The translations under genes and the position numbers were made by a program. A DNA stretch of 48,905 nt from an uncultured Alphaproteobacteria bacterium (GTDB lineage Bacteria; Pseudomonadota; Alphaproteobacteria; HIMB59; GCA-002718135), in contig CACBAT010000013.1 of assembly GCA_902537325.1 (NCBI GenBank), positions 1 to 48,905 on the forward strand, in the 5' to 3' direction. How positions within the stretch are numbered: position 1 is the stretch's first letter; each line of letters begins with the position of its first letter. This document shows positions 17,284-26,843 of this stretch, in pieces. The notes under the pieces were generated by a model. It saw only the letters and a program-made list of their open reading frames with translations. It did not search any database and was not told the origin of the DNA.

Positions 17284-18387
17284 ATGATAATTATTTTAAC
17301 ACAATGTTTTCCATCTAGAGTAGGGGGAATTGAAACATTGATGTATGACATAGCATTAAATTTAAGTCTCAAACACACTGTAAAAGTCTTAGCTGACCAA
17401 CAAGACAGTGCTAAAGATTTAGAATTTGATAAAAACAATAAAAATTTTTCAATATTAAGATTTAAAGGTTTAAAATTCTTAAGAAAAAGAAATAAATTTA
17501 ATCAACTAAAAAATATTTGTTCTTCAAATAATATTGAAGCAGTCATCACTGATAGCTGGAAAAGTCTTGAGTTACCAATTAATTTTTTAAAAGAGAAAAA
17601 AATTCCAATCATTAGTCTTGTTCATGGAAATGAAATAATAATCAAAAACGATAATCATCATAAACGAATAAAGAAAGTTTTAGAATTAGCAAACGCATTA
17701 GTGGTTAATTCATCATATACTAAAAACTTACTTTCAAAAATAAGTGAAAACTTTAAAAAAATTGAGGTTATCTATCCAGGTGTAAAATCTACTAAGAATA
17801 TTATAGAACAAGCAATAGATTTAGATGATAGTTATCCAACGTTGCTTACTCTTGCCAGACTAGAAAAAAGAAAAGGACATTCGTATATTCTTAAATCTAT
17901 TTTTAATTTAAAAAAAATTTATCCAGATATTCAATATATAATTGCTGGTGAAGGTGATCAGTTAGAGAATATAAAGAAAGAAATAAAAAATTATAATCTA
18001 GAACCAAATGTAAAGTTAGTTGGAACAATAAATGAAAATCAAAAAAAATTCATTTTTTCTAAGACTGATATTATGATCATGCCGACAATAGATGAAACTC
18101 ATGCAAATTCTATTGAAGGTTTTGGAATCGCATATATTGAAGCAGCACAATATGGAATTCCTTCAATTGCCTCAAATGTTGGAGGCACTCCTGAAGCTGT
18201 ATTGCATAATAAAACAGGTTTAATTATTAATAATTTTAATGAATTAGATGAATCAATTATGAATTTAGTTGAGAACAAACAAAATAGAATTGAATTAGGG
18301 CAAAATGCAAAAAATAGAGCAGAAAATGAATTAATCTGGGAAAAACAAGTAGTAAAATACAATAAGTTAATAGATGACATTCAATGA
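17284..18387 (+). CDS. Glycosyltransferase family 4 (GT-B fold)
   Basis: Retaining nucleotide-sugar glycosyltransferase acting in the cytoplasm on a glycan, lipid or small-molecule acceptor that cannot be read from sequence. The 367-residue protein begins IIILTQCFPSRVGGIETLMYDIA, the GT4 N-terminal glycine-rich acceptor region, and has a C-terminal donor domain (from about residue 175) with LLTLARLEKRKGHSYIL and the E-x7-E motif EGFGIAYIEAAQYGIP followed by NVGGTPEAV. It overlaps the next gene by 4 nt (ATGA). No other cell-envelope sugar genes are adjacent, so the acceptor is unclear. Confidence 0.88.
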   Translation: MIIILTQCFPSRVGGIETLMYDIALNLSLKHTVKVLADQQDSAKDLEFDKNNKNFSILRFKGLKFLRKRNKFNQLKNICSSNNIEAVITDSWKSLELPINFLKEKKIPIISLVHGNEIIIKNDNHHKRIKKVLELANALVVNSSYTKNLLSKISENFKKIEVIYPGVKSTKNIIEQAIDLDDSYPTLLTLARLEKRKGHSYILKSIFNLKKIYPDIQYIIAGEGDQLENIKKEIKNYNLEPNVKLVGTINENQKKFIFSKTDIMIMPTIDETHANSIEGFGIAYIEAAQYGIPSIASNVGGTPEAVLHNKTGLIINNFNELDESIMNLVENKQNRIELGQNAKNRAENELIWEKQVVKYNKLIDDIQ

Positions 18388-19316
18388 CTATTTTATTTCA
18401 TAACACCACTTTTGATAAAATTGATGTTTGGAAAAAAACAATAAAAAAATATTTTAAAAATGAAAAAATAATTTCTATCAAAGATTATAAAAATTTTAAT
18501 GATGTAAACTGTGCAATTATTTGGAATCTACCAGATAATATTCTTTCAAGACTAAAAAATCTCCAAGTTATTTTCTCTATGGGAGCTGGAGTAGATCACA
18601 TTCTAAAACTTAAAAATTATAATAAAAAAATTCCCATAATCAGAATAAAAGATGAAGAAATGGGGGAGAGAATTGCCAATTATTCTCTAGCTCAAATACT
18701 AAATTATCAATTAAATTTTAAAATTTTTCAAAATTCTCAAATCAAACAATACTGGTCTGGAGAAAGGACACCAATTGATAATAAAAATTTAACAGTAGGT
18801 ATTTTAGGTCTAGGCTTTCTTGGTAATCATATTGCAAAATTACTAAATAAATTAAATTATAATGTTATTGCATATAAAAAAAATCGAGTAAAAGTAAAAA
18901 ATGTAAAAATATATACGGGTAAAAATATTATAAGTTTTATCAAAAGTTCTGATGTTATCATTTCTATTCTACCATCAACAACTCAAACAAATAATATAAT
19001 AGATAAAAAGTTTTTAAAGAATATGAAAAAAAATTCTTGTTTAATAAATATAGGCAGAGGAAATGCAATTGAAGAGAAAGATCTTCTAAATCATTTAAAG
19101 AAAAACAAAAATTTTTATGCTTATTTGGATGTCTTTAAAAATGAACCTTTAAAATCAAGTAGTCAATTTTGGAGATTGCCTAATGTAACAATTACTCCAC
19201 ATGTGGCAGGTGTAACAGCTATAGAGCCATCTGTTAAATATATGTACTCCAAATATAAAAAACTAAGAAAAAAGAAAAAAGTAAAATCAGATGTTAATCC
19301 ATCTGACGGATATTAA
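18384..19316 (+). CDS. D-isomer-specific 2-hydroxyacid dehydrogenase (GhrA-like)
   Basis: NAD(P)H-dependent reductase of 2-oxo acids such as glyoxylate or hydroxypyruvate. The 310-residue protein has the N-terminal substrate domain with FSMGAGVDHIL, the Rossmann motif VGILGLGFLGNHIA (about residues 136-149), and all three catalytic residues: Arg in LINIGRGNAIEE, Glu in LDVFKNEPL and His in ITPHVAGVTA. The protein is unusually Lys/Asn-rich, with a very basic tail. Pairing with a GT4 gene by a 4-nt overlap is not an arrangement I recognise. Its 3' coding end doubles as the terminator of the opposing dapE operon. Confidence 0.85.
   Translation: MTILFHNTTFDKIDVWKKTIKKYFKNEKIISIKDYKNFNDVNCAIIWNLPDNILSRLKNLQVIFSMGAGVDHILKLKNYNKKIPIIRIKDEEMGERIANYSLAQILNYQLNFKIFQNSQIKQYWSGERTPIDNKNLTVGILGLGFLGNHIAKLLNKLNYNVIAYKKNRVKVKNVKIYTGKNIISFIKSSDVIISILPSTTQTNNIIDKKFLKNMKKNSCLINIGRGNAIEEKDLLNHLKKNKNFYAYLDVFKNEPLKSSSQFWRLPNVTITPHVAGVTAIEPSVKYMYSKYKKLRKKKKVKSDVNPSDGY
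19271..19306 (-). terminator. Intrinsic terminator of the rpmH-to-dapE minus-strand genes, inside the 3' end of the convergent gene
   Basis: Stem TCAGATG / CATCTGA (19287-19293 with 19300-19306) and a 6-nt loop. Read on the minus strand it is followed by TTTTACTTTTTTCTT, a proper U-rich tail. On the plus strand there is no such tail, so it should stop only transcription coming from dapE. It lies wholly inside the convergent dehydrogenase coding sequence. Confidence 0.7.
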
Positions 19317-20491
19317 GTGACATCAAAATAATTTTGTAAAATTCTAAAATAAATACTTTCCAATTTAATAATATCTTCAACAAAAACAAATTCATCTACT
19401 TTATGAAGAGTTTGATTTCTAAGACCTAACTCTACTACTTCACAATAGTTCTTTATATATCTTGCATCAGAAGTACCACCATCGGTAGCTTGCTCAGGCG
19501 GGCTATTTCTTCCTGTGACATCAGAAATTGATTTTGAAATAATATTATATAAATCACCGGCTTTATTCAAAAATGACTCAGCTGTTGCATCATATGTATA
19601 AGTGCAACTAGCGTTTTCCAGTTTAGAGAAAATCTTTTCTATTTTATTATCGATCCATTTTATAAGTGAGTCAGATGAGTGCATATCATTAAATCTAATA
19701 TTAACTGTTGCTTTAGCTAATTCTGGAATTACGTTTTGAACAGGATTGCCAATATCAATAGTAGCGATTTGAACTGATGTTGGTAAAAAATTTTCATTAC
19801 CTTCATCTAGCGGCTCTTCTAATATACTATTTAATAAATTCACTAAGTGATGTGAAGAATTTTCAGCTAAATGAGAATTTGCCGTATGTCCTTGAATACC
19901 TTTTACCTGAAAAAAGAAACTAACTGATCCTCTTCTTCCAATTTTTACTTTATCGCCAACCTCATTTTTAGAAGTTGGTTCACCAACAAGACAATGATCA
20001 AATTTATAATTTTGTTTACTTGCCCATTCTAGAATTCTTGGTGTGCCGTTTACAGAATCTCTTTCTTCATCTCCTGTAATAATAAATGAAATCTTACCTG
20101 GAATATTTTTATATTTATCTACAAATCTTTTAGCGGCACTAATGAAACAAGCAACACTACTTTTCATATCTTCACTACCTCTTCCATAAAGTTTACCTTC
20201 ATCTATTTTTGCTGAAAAAGGAGGGTATTTCCAAGAATTCTCATTTCCTACTGGAACTACATCTGTGTGACCAGCATAAGCAAAATGCTTTCCTTCATTT
20301 CCTATCGTTGCAAATAAATTTTTAACCTCATAAGAATTGTTTCCAGAGAAAGTTAATTGATGACAGTCACATCCTATAGCATTTAGATGATTTTCAACGA
20401 CTGTTAAAGCGCCCTCATCTTTTGGAGTTACACTTGCACATTTAACTAAGGATTGTGTAAGAGTAACTGGATCAAAATTAATTTCTGACAT
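19313..20491 (-). CDS. dapE: Succinyl-diaminopimelate desuccinylase
   Basis: Zinc-dependent M20 hydrolase that releases diaminopimelate for lysine and peptidoglycan. The 392-residue protein shows the metal and catalytic motifs FAYAGHTDVVPVG (His and Asp), YGRGSEDMKSS (bridging Asp), TGDEERDSVNGT (Glu-Glu) and EPTSKNEVGDKVKIGRRGS, and a late GGTSDARYI segment. The usual dimerisation domain is present in the middle. It follows dapD directly (1-nt overlap), so two successive lysine-pathway genes are co-transcribed. A minus-strand terminator lies just past its stop. Confidence 0.94.
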   Translation of the reverse strand: MSEINFDPVTLTQSLVKCASVTPKDEGALTVVENHLNAIGCDCHQLTFSGNNSYEVKNLFATIGNEGKHFAYAGHTDVVPVGNENSWKYPPFSAKIDEGKLYGRGSEDMKSSVACFISAAKRFVDKYKNIPGKISFIITGDEERDSVNGTPRILEWASKQNYKFDHCLVGEPTSKNEVGDKVKIGRRGSVSFFFQVKGIQGHTANSHLAENSSHHLVNLLNSILEEPLDEGNENFLPTSVQIATIDIGNPVQNVIPELAKATVNIRFNDMHSSDSLIKWIDNKIEKIFSKLENASCTYTYDATAESFLNKAGDLYNIISKSISDVTGRNSPPEQATDGGTSDARYIKNYCEVVELGLRNQTLHKVDEFVFVEDIIKLESIYFRILQNYFDVT

Positions 20492-21315
20492 TAATCTCTT
20501 AAAAGATCATTGATTGATGTTTTGCTTCTAGTTTTTTCATCAACTCTTTTAACAATAACAGCACAGTATAAAGAAGGATTAATATCCCCTTCTTTTTTTC
20601 CTGGTAATGTACCTGGTACCACAACTGAATACGCTGGAACTTTTCCCATATGAATTTCCCCAGTTGATCGATCGACTATTTTTGTAGATGCTCCAATAAA
20701 TACACCCATTGATAAAACTGCACCTTCACCAACAATAACACCTTCAGCCACTTCACTTCTAGCTCCAATAAAACAATTGTCTTCAATAATCACAGGATTT
20801 GCTTGAAGAGGTTCAAGTACACCGCCAATACCAGCTCCTCCAGAAATATGACAGTTTTTACCTATTTGTGCGCATGATCCAACTGTTGCCCAAGTATCAA
20901 TCATTGTTCCTTCGTCAACATATGCACCAAGATTTACAAAACAAGGCATTAAAACAACACCTTTAGCAATAAATGCAGATTTTCTTACAACAGCGTCTGG
21001 TACATATCGAAATCCTGCTTTCAGATGATCATCTTTAGTCCAATTTGCAGTTTTACTTTCTACTTTGTCAAACCAAGTAGCATGCGATGCTTTAATGATT
21101 TCATTATCATTTAATCTGAAACTTAAAAGAATTGCCTTTTTAATCCATTGATTAACTTGCCATTCATTATTAATTTTTTCACAAACCCTTAAGCTTCCAC
21201 TATCAAGTTTGTTTAAAGTTTCATCTACTGCATTTCTAATATCACCTGCAGTATTGACATTAATATTATCTCTCTCCTCAAAGGCATCATTTATAATTTT
21301 TTCCAGATCACTCAT
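20491..21315 (-). CDS. dapD: Tetrahydrodipicolinate N-succinyltransferase
   Basis: Transfers succinyl from succinyl-CoA to tetrahydrodipicolinate in the lysine/diaminopimelate pathway. The 274-residue protein has an N-terminal helical domain and a left-handed beta-helix of hexapeptide repeats (about residues 100-230), with [22 protein letters not shown] and [19 protein letters not shown] characteristic of DapD. The C terminus has [16 protein letters not shown]. It overlaps the HAD gene upstream by 4 nt and dapE downstream by 1 nt. Confidence 0.95.
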   Translation of the reverse strand: MSDLEKIINDAFEERDNINVNTAGDIRNAVDETLNKLDSGSLRVCEKINNEWQVNQWIKKAILLSFRLNDNEIIKASHATWFDKVESKTANWTKDDHLKAGFRYVPDAVVRKSAFIAKGVVLMPCFVNLGAYVDEGTMIDTWATVGSCAQIGKNCHISGGAGIGGVLEPLQANPVIIEDNCFIGARSEVAEGVIVGEGAVLSMGVFIGASTKIVDRSTGEIHMGKVPAYSVVVPGTLPGKKEGDINPSLYCAVIVKRVDEKTRSKTSINDLLRD

Positions 21316-21986
21316 ATTTTACCCTCATTTACATCTTTTAAAAATAAACTCAAATCTCTTGTTTGAAAATCTAAATATTCTTTAGATGCTTCAATATCAT
21401 CAGAAAAATTCTCATAACCAGCATCAACCCAGACAGGTGTAAAACCAACTTTTTTTGCTGGAACTAAATTCTTTGCAATATCATCAAACATTGCGGATTT
21501 ATTTGCTTCGATATCAAATAAGTCGATAATTTTTTCATAGGGAGAAATTTCTGGCTTAGGAATATAATCAGCCATTTTAATATCATATATTTCATCAAAA
21601 AAGTTTGTTAGATTTATTTTCTCTAATACATCTAAGACATGTTGCTTATTTGCATTTGTATAAATAATTTTTCTTCCCTCAAGTTTATATAATTCATCAT
21701 TAAGATTTTGATTTGGACCAACAATTGAGTAATCTAACTTATGAACTTCTTCTAAAAAATAATCAGGATCTACACCATGATTATCCATCATACCTCTTAA
21801 TGTAGTGCCATGTTGCTTGTAATATTTTGCTTGTAGTTTTTTTGCTTCAGCTAATTCCATATTTAAATTTTTAGCTACAAACTCACCCATTAACTTATGT
21901 ACTTGCTGAAAAATTCCACTGTCTGCAGAGTAAAGTGTGTTGTCTAGATCAAATATCCAGGTATTGATGTTATCTTTAAAGCTCAT
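21312..21986 (-). CDS. HAD-superfamily hydrolase, pyrimidine 5'-nucleotidase (SDT1/PPM1)-like
   Basis: Predicted phosphatase of nucleoside monophosphates. The 224-residue protein has HAD motif [16 protein letters not shown] (about residues 10-24; nucleophile and acid/base Asp), motif [12 protein letters not shown], a conserved Lys region [10 protein letters not shown], and the motif III Asp pair in [19 protein letters not shown]. The helical cap lies between motifs I and II. The same gene sits beside argB and dapD in many alphaproteobacteria. It overlaps dapD by 4 nt and begins directly after argB. The physiological substrate is not determinable. Confidence 0.85.
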   Translation of the reverse strand: MSFKDNINTWIFDLDNTLYSADSGIFQQVHKLMGEFVAKNLNMELAEAKKLQAKYYKQHGTTLRGMMDNHGVDPDYFLEEVHKLDYSIVGPNQNLNDELYKLEGRKIIYTNANKQHVLDVLEKINLTNFFDEIYDIKMADYIPKPEISPYEKIIDLFDIEANKSAMFDDIAKNLVPAKKVGFTPVWVDAGYENFSDDIEASKEYLDFQTRDLSLFLKDVNEGKI

Positions 21987-22898
21987 TTAATTACTTGTTA
22001 TTTGTGTACCAATTCCATGTTCAGTGAATAACTCTAATATTACTGAATGAGGAATTCTTCCATCTAAAATAGTAGATTTTTTAACACCTTTTTTCATTGC
22101 ATCAATACATGTATTAATTTTCGGCTTCATACCTCCAGAAATATATTCTTTATTAGCAATACTATTAGCTTCTTCTAAAGTTATTGATGAGATTAATTTT
22201 TCATCTTTGTCTAAAATTCCTGGTACATCTGTTAGTAATAATAATTTACTTGCCTGTAACTCACCCGCTATAAAACCCGCAACAGTGTCAGCATTAATAT
22301 TATATGTAAAATTATTTTCATCCTTACCTAAAGGAGATATGACAGGTATTTGACCATTTTTTATAAAGCTATTTAGCATATCTTTGTTTAATTTTTTTGG
22401 TTGTCCAACAAAACCAATATCAACTATTTTTTCAATATTTGAATCACTATCTTTTATTCCCACGTTCAATTTAGTTGCAGTGACTAAGTTATCATTACCA
22501 GATACTCCTATTGCTATTCCTCCAGAGGCACTTATAGATTCTACTATTTCTGAATTGATATCCTTAGATAATACTTCTTCAACTACCTTAATTGTTTCTT
22601 TATCAGTAACTCGTAATCCTTCAACAAATTGCGTTGATATATTTTTTGATTTAAGTCTCTCGCCAATTTGAGGCCCTCCACCATGAATAATAATTGGTGA
22701 CACACCTACTTCTTTTAATAATCCAATATCTCTTGAAAAACTTTCAGACAGTTTTTTATCTCCCATTGCATGTCCACCGTATTTTATTACAATGGTATCA
22801 CCACTATGTTCTCTAATGTATGGAAGAGCTTCAACTAAGGTTGAGGCTTTATGTATAAAATAAGCCTGATCACTCTCTGATAAAAAATCAAATTTCAT
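21987..22898 (-). CDS. argB: Acetylglutamate kinase
   Basis: Phosphorylates N-acetylglutamate in arginine synthesis. The 303-residue protein contains the amino-acid kinase motifs IVIKYGGHAM (about residues 37-46), IIIHGGGPQIGERL (about 72-85), VAGFIAGELQASKLLLLTDV and the late GGMKPKINTC substrate loop. Length is normal. It lies between engB (2 nt upstream) and the HAD gene; this engB-argB-HAD order is typical for alphaproteobacteria. Confidence 0.95.
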   Translation of the reverse strand: MKFDFLSESDQAYFIHKASTLVEALPYIREHSGDTIVIKYGGHAMGDKKLSESFSRDIGLLKEVGVSPIIIHGGGPQIGERLKSKNISTQFVEGLRVTDKETIKVVEEVLSKDINSEIVESISASGGIAIGVSGNDNLVTATKLNVGIKDSDSNIEKIVDIGFVGQPKKLNKDMLNSFIKNGQIPVISPLGKDENNFTYNINADTVAGFIAGELQASKLLLLTDVPGILDKDEKLISSITLEEANSIANKEYISGGMKPKINTCIDAMKKGVKKSTILDGRIPHSVILELFTEHGIGTQITSN

Positions 22899-22900
22899 AT

Positions 22901-23521
22901 TTATTGTGATAACCCGTATATAGATCTTTGAATCTCTGTAATACCATTATTTTTTTTGGTCTCAGATTGATATATTTTCGTAAATGATTTTTTATAATTT
23001 TGCATTAAACTTAAAATTGATTTTTTTTGATATTCTAAATGATTATTAGATATTTTATCTATTTTAGTTAAAATTATGGAAAATTTTCTTGAGCAATCGC
23101 TCAATAAATCCAACATATCAATATCAGAATTTTTGATACCAACTTTTGAGTCAATTAGTAAAAAAACATGATCAAGTGAATCTCTGTTTTCTATATATTC
23201 TTCAATCAAGGTCATTAAGTTTTCTCGTGCAACTTTTGATACTTTGGCAAAACCATAACCGGGTAAATCAATCATATTTATTTTTTCACTAATTAAAAAA
23301 ACATTTATAGCCTGTGTTCTTCCTGGAGTTTTACTAGTTTTAGCTAGTTTTTTTGTTTTAGTTAATGAATTTATTAAACTAGATTTTCCAACATTAGATC
23401 TGCCTATAAAACAACATTCTTTTTTTATATCTGAATAAGGAATGTCTTTAAATGACTGAAAGGAACCTAAAAACTTATTATTATTAAAAAAGTTATTTAA
23501 ATTTTTATTTAAGCTAGCCAT
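22901..23521 (-). CDS. engB: Ribosome biogenesis GTPase EngB/YsxC
   Basis: Small GTPase needed for assembly of the large ribosomal subunit. The 206-residue protein has G1 GRSNVGKSSLIN (about residues 38-49), G2 with TPGRTQAIN, G3 DLPGYGFAKV and G4 TKID. All GTP-binding motifs are intact. It overlaps yidC by 8 nt, so its translation is probably coupled. Confidence 0.95.
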   Translation of the reverse strand: MASLNKNLNNFFNNNKFLGSFQSFKDIPYSDIKKECCFIGRSNVGKSSLINSLTKTKKLAKTSKTPGRTQAINVFLISEKINMIDLPGYGFAKVSKVARENLMTLIEEYIENRDSLDHVFLLIDSKVGIKNSDIDMLDLLSDCSRKFSIILTKIDKISNNHLEYQKKSILSLMQNYKKSFTKIYQSETKKNNGITEIQRSIYGLSQ

Positions 23522-25241
23522 TTTTGGCTAAAATTCTTCTTTGAATATACCATTGCTGCGCAATTGATAAAATATTGTTCACTGACCAATATAAAACTAA
23601 ACCAGCTGCAAAACCAGCTAGTACAAAAGTAAATACAAATGGAAGTAATGCAAAAATTCTAGCCTGTGTTGGATCAGCGGGAGCAGGATTTAGTTTTTGT
23701 TGTAACCACATAGTGAAGCCCATAATGATAGGAAGAATACCAATATCAATTATTGAAAGTATAGGTGGCACATCCCAAGGAACTAATCCAAATATTGTCA
23801 TTAAGCCCAACGGGTCTGGCGCAGATAGATCATGAATCCATCCATAAAAAGGAGCGTGATACATCTCTATCGTAACAAACAACACTTTATACAAAGAGAA
23901 GAAAATTGGTATTTGTACTAAAATTGGTAGACAACCCGCAACAGGATTAGCACCCTCTCTTTTATACAAGGCCATTAGTTCTTGCTGCATTTTTTGTCTG
24001 TCATTTGGATATGTTTCTTTTAATCTTTGCATATCAGGCTGAAGTTTTTTCATCTTTGCCATAGATTTAAAAGATGCTTGTGCCAGTGGGAATAAAATTA
24101 AACGCATTAAAATGGTAAAGGCAATTATTGCTAGACCAAAATTACCAGCATAACCAAAAAACCAATTAATGGCATATGAAACAGGTTTAGTTAAAAAACT
24201 AAACCAGCCCCAGTCAATTGCATCAGTAAATCTTGGTATAGAGAGATTTTCGTCATAAGCACTTAAGACATTTAATTTTTTTGCACCCACAAATAATTTT
24301 CCGCCGTAAGATATATTTTCACCCGAGTTAATTTTATATATCTGACCAACATAACCTGCCCTATAGCTATCACGTCCATTATTTCCGTATCTATAATTGA
24401 CATTAATGGATTGGTCAGCATCAGGAATTAAAGCAGACATCCAATATTTGTCTGTAAAACCTAACCAACCTCCTTGTGTTTTATTATCGCAAAACTCTTT
24501 TTTTGTTTGCATTGATGAATTACAATCATCGGCAATATCATCATAATTTTTTTCCAATAATTCGTCGTTTATTAAACTAATTAAACCCTCGTGAAGTATA
24601 AAAAAATTAATTGTATCTGGTGTGTTTATTCTTTTGATTAATCTGTATGGAAAAACTTCAATATCTTCACCACTGTTATTTTCTATTTCCTGTGTAATTG
24701 TAAACATATATTCATCATCAACTTGATAGTTGATTTTGAAAGTTATATTTTTATTATTCGTCCAACTAAGTGTAACAGGGCTTGAGGGGCTTAGAGTGGT
24801 AGAGTTAGTTTTCCAATTTGTTTCTAAATTAGGTAATTCAATGTTAGAATTTTTTAGTTCTTTCCAACCTGTTTCAATATAATATGGATTAGCAGTCCCA
24901 TCAGGTAACAAAAGCTGTATATTATTCGAATCAGGTTCTAAGCTAGTTTTATATTTTGATAATATGAGGTCATCTAAAATTGCTCCTTTTAAATTTATAG
25001 AACCTTTAATAGATGTATTTTCAAAAATAACTCTGTCGGTTTGAATTAAAGCTTCATCTCTACTTAGTATTTCTGAAACAGCTTGGCTGCTTTGTCCGTC
25101 AATGGATGTTGCAGGCTCTAATACTTCATCTTCTTCAAAGGATGTTGTTTGAATTGGTTGAGTTGGAAATAATAATTGAAAAAAAATAATTATCGCAATT
25201 GAAATACCAATAGCCAAATATAAATTTCTTTGTTCGTTCAT
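23514..25241 (-). CDS. yidC: Membrane protein insertase YidC
   Basis: Inserts and folds inner-membrane proteins alone or with SecYEG. The 575-residue protein has an N-terminal membrane helix (about residues 6-24), a large periplasmic beta domain (about 60-345), and the conserved Oxa1/YidC core from about 355, with [19 protein letters not shown] (containing the critical Arg), [20 protein letters not shown], and the last helices around [21 protein letters not shown]. Two cysteines in the periplasmic domain ([16 protein letters not shown]) could form a disulfide. It overlaps yidD by 4 nt and engB by 8 nt. Confidence 0.96.
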   Translation of the reverse strand: MNEQRNLYLAIGISIAIIIFFQLLFPTQPIQTTSFEEDEVLEPATSIDGQSSQAVSEILSRDEALIQTDRVIFENTSIKGSINLKGAILDDLILSKYKTSLEPDSNNIQLLLPDGTANPYYIETGWKELKNSNIELPNLETNWKTNSTTLSPSSPVTLSWTNNKNITFKINYQVDDEYMFTITQEIENNSGEDIEVFPYRLIKRINTPDTINFFILHEGLISLINDELLEKNYDDIADDCNSSMQTKKEFCDNKTQGGWLGFTDKYWMSALIPDADQSINVNYRYGNNGRDSYRAGYVGQIYKINSGENISYGGKLFVGAKKLNVLSAYDENLSIPRFTDAIDWGWFSFLTKPVSYAINWFFGYAGNFGLAIIAFTILMRLILFPLAQASFKSMAKMKKLQPDMQRLKETYPNDRQKMQQELMALYKREGANPVAGCLPILVQIPIFFSLYKVLFVTIEMYHAPFYGWIHDLSAPDPLGLMTIFGLVPWDVPPILSIIDIGILPIIMGFTMWLQQKLNPAPADPTQARIFALLPFVFTFVLAGFAAGLVLYWSVNNILSIAQQWYIQRRILAKNG

Positions 25242-25483
25242 TTATTTAACTCAGATTTTTTTGGTACTGGATCAAATCCGTGGGAACCCCATGGATGACA
25301 TTTTGAAATTCTTTTCACCGATAAAATTGATCCTTTAAATAACCCATGTTCCTTTAATGCTTTAATAGAATACTCAGAGCAGGTTGGTAAATACCGACAA
25401 TTCTGCCCAAGTATTGGGGAAATCAATAACTGGTATAATCTAATTATTATGATTAAAGGTAATGAAATATATTTACTAACCAT
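25238..25483 (-). CDS. yidD: Membrane protein insertion efficiency factor YidD
   Basis: Small membrane-associated helper of protein insertion, normally encoded between rnpA and yidC, as here. The 81-residue chain has an amphipathic N terminus ([17 protein letters not shown]), the three-Cys signature [19 protein letters not shown] and the closing [13 protein letters not shown]. It overlaps rnpA by 8 nt and yidC by 4 nt. Confidence 0.95.
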   Translation of the reverse strand: MVSKYISLPLIIIIRLYQLLISPILGQNCRYLPTCSEYSIKALKEHGLFKGSILSVKRISKCHPWGSHGFDPVPKKSELNK

Positions 25484-25805
25484 TTATCTTTCCCTTAAGT
25501 TCTAATAAAAGTTTATCAAATTTCTCTTCGAGCAATGACGTTTTAGCTATTAACACATAATATGAATTAATTTTACCATTAATAATAATTTTTCTAGCTA
25601 ATTCTCTCATTATTCTCTTTGCTCTATTTCTTTTTACTGCGTTGCCAATTTTTTTGGAAGCTGTGTATCCTACACCTATAGAATTTTCTAGATCTTGATT
25701 GTGTAAAATTTGGATATTCATATTTTTACCTTTTATAAATTCTCCCTGGTTTCGTATCATAACGAAAGTCGATCTTTTCTTAATTGTAAATAATGTTTGG
25801 GCCAT
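25476..25805 (-). CDS. rnpA: Ribonuclease P protein component
   Basis: Basic protein subunit that binds RNase P RNA and helps cut the 5' leader from pre-tRNA. The 109-residue protein has the family core [20 protein letters not shown] (RNR motif, about residues 43-62) followed by IMRELAR. Length is normal. It starts 9 nt after the rpmH stop, the near-universal rpmH-rnpA pairing. Confidence 0.93.
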   Translation of the reverse strand: MAQTLFTIKKRSTFVMIRNQGEFIKGKNMNIQILHNQDLENSIGVGYTASKKIGNAVKRNRAKRIMRELARKIIINGKINSYYVLIAKTSLLEEKFDKLLLELKGKING

Positions 25806-25814
25806 TTGGCCTTT

Positions 25815-25949
25815 TTAAGCGCTTAATTGAGCTCTTCCTTTTGCACGTCTTCTATTAATGATTTGACGACCTGCTTTAGTTGCCATTCTAGCTCTAAAAC
25901 CGTGTCTTCTTTTTCTAATTACTCTGCTAGGTTGGTAAGTGCGTTTCAT
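25815..25949 (-). CDS. rpmH: 50S ribosomal protein L34
   Basis: Smallest large-subunit ribosomal protein. Read on the minus strand from the ATG at 25949, the product is exactly 44 residues, the canonical length. It starts [20 protein letters not shown] and includes [20 protein letters not shown], matching L34 closely. It heads the minus-strand run rpmH-rnpA-yidD-yidC-engB-argB-HAD-dapD-dapE. The 63-bp gap to panC must hold its promoter; TATATA-like sequence near 25981 is present but not diagnostic. Confidence 0.97.
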   Translation of the reverse strand: MKRTYQPSRVIRKRRHGFRARMATKAGRQIINRRRAKGRAQLSA

Positions 25950-26012
25950 AATAAATCTCTGGGCCTAATACGAATTCATTATATATAAGTCAAATATTTA
26001 CTTATGTAATCG

Positions 26013-26843
26013 ATGAAAATTTTCAAAAAAGCTAGTGAATTAGAGCCAAATTTAGTTTCAATCAAAGACAAGGGCCAGTCTATTGGTTTAGTTTTAACAA
26101 TGGGAAACTTACACGATGGACATTTATCTCTCATTAGAGAAGCACAATTACATAACGAATTTGTGATCTGTTCAATATTTATTAATCCTACTCAATTTAA
26201 CAATGAAAATGATTTCAATTCTTATCCAAAGACAATTGATGAAGATATTTCTAAATTAGAAAATATTGGTTGTAATGCACTCTTCTTACCTGACATTCAA
26301 GAGATATACCCTAAAGGATTGGCAAAGAAAAAAATTGTAAACAATTTTAGAAATATTTTATGTGATAAATTTCGACCTGGACATTTTGATGGAGTTACTA
26401 CTGTTGTGGATCTTTTTTTTAATTTGATTAAACCAACGAATAGTTATTTTGGTGAGAAGGATTTTCAGCAAGTAAAAATAATACAAGATTTAGTAAAAAT
26501 TAATCATCACAATATTAAAATAATTCAATGCCCATCTGTACGAGATAAAACAGGTATGAGTTTATCTTCAAGGAACTCTAAATTTTCTAATGATCAATTA
26601 AAAATTTTTGATGTATTAGGAAATAAAATTAAAGAACATATTAATCTGTTAAAACAAAATGAAATTAATAATTTAGATCAATTAAAAATAGAGTTTCTTC
26701 AAAATAATATAAATAAAATTGACTATTTAGAGATAAGAAATGAAAATAATTTAGAAATAACAAAAAATTATTCTGAAGCTAGATTATTTATTGCTTTATA
26801 TATTGGTGAAATTAGAATTATTGATAATTTTAAATTATATTAA
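26013..26843 (+). CDS. panC: Pantoate-beta-alanine ligase (pantothenate synthetase)
   Basis: Joins pantoate and beta-alanine with ATP to give pantothenate, the coenzyme A precursor. The 276-residue protein has the HIGH-like nucleotide motif TMGNLHDGHLSLI (about residues 29-41), SIFINPTQFN, the FRPGHFDGVTTVV pantoate/ATP region, YFGEKDFQQ and the late KMSKS-like TGMSLSSRNS. All are intact. It is a single plus-strand gene, and no panB is in the window. Its 3' end overlaps the convergent next gene by 4 nt. Confidence 0.95.
   Translation: MKIFKKASELEPNLVSIKDKGQSIGLVLTMGNLHDGHLSLIREAQLHNEFVICSIFINPTQFNNENDFNSYPKTIDEDISKLENIGCNALFLPDIQEIYPKGLAKKKIVNNFRNILCDKFRPGHFDGVTTVVDLFFNLIKPTNSYFGEKDFQQVKIIQDLVKINHHNIKIIQCPSVRDKTGMSLSSRNSKFSNDQLKIFDVLGNKIKEHINLLKQNEINNLDQLKIEFLQNNINKIDYLEIRNENNLEITKNYSEARLFIALYIGEIRIIDNFKLY

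Noticed and set aside
16892..19316. Genomic island or horizontally acquired segment
   Set aside because: Gene content looks accessory, but there is no integrase, tRNA, direct repeat or clear composition break; the region is at most slightly more AT- and Lys-rich than its surroundings.
25950..26012. Replication origin next to rpmH
   Set aside because: No dnaA gene and no cluster of DnaA boxes is visible; the gap is only 63 bp.
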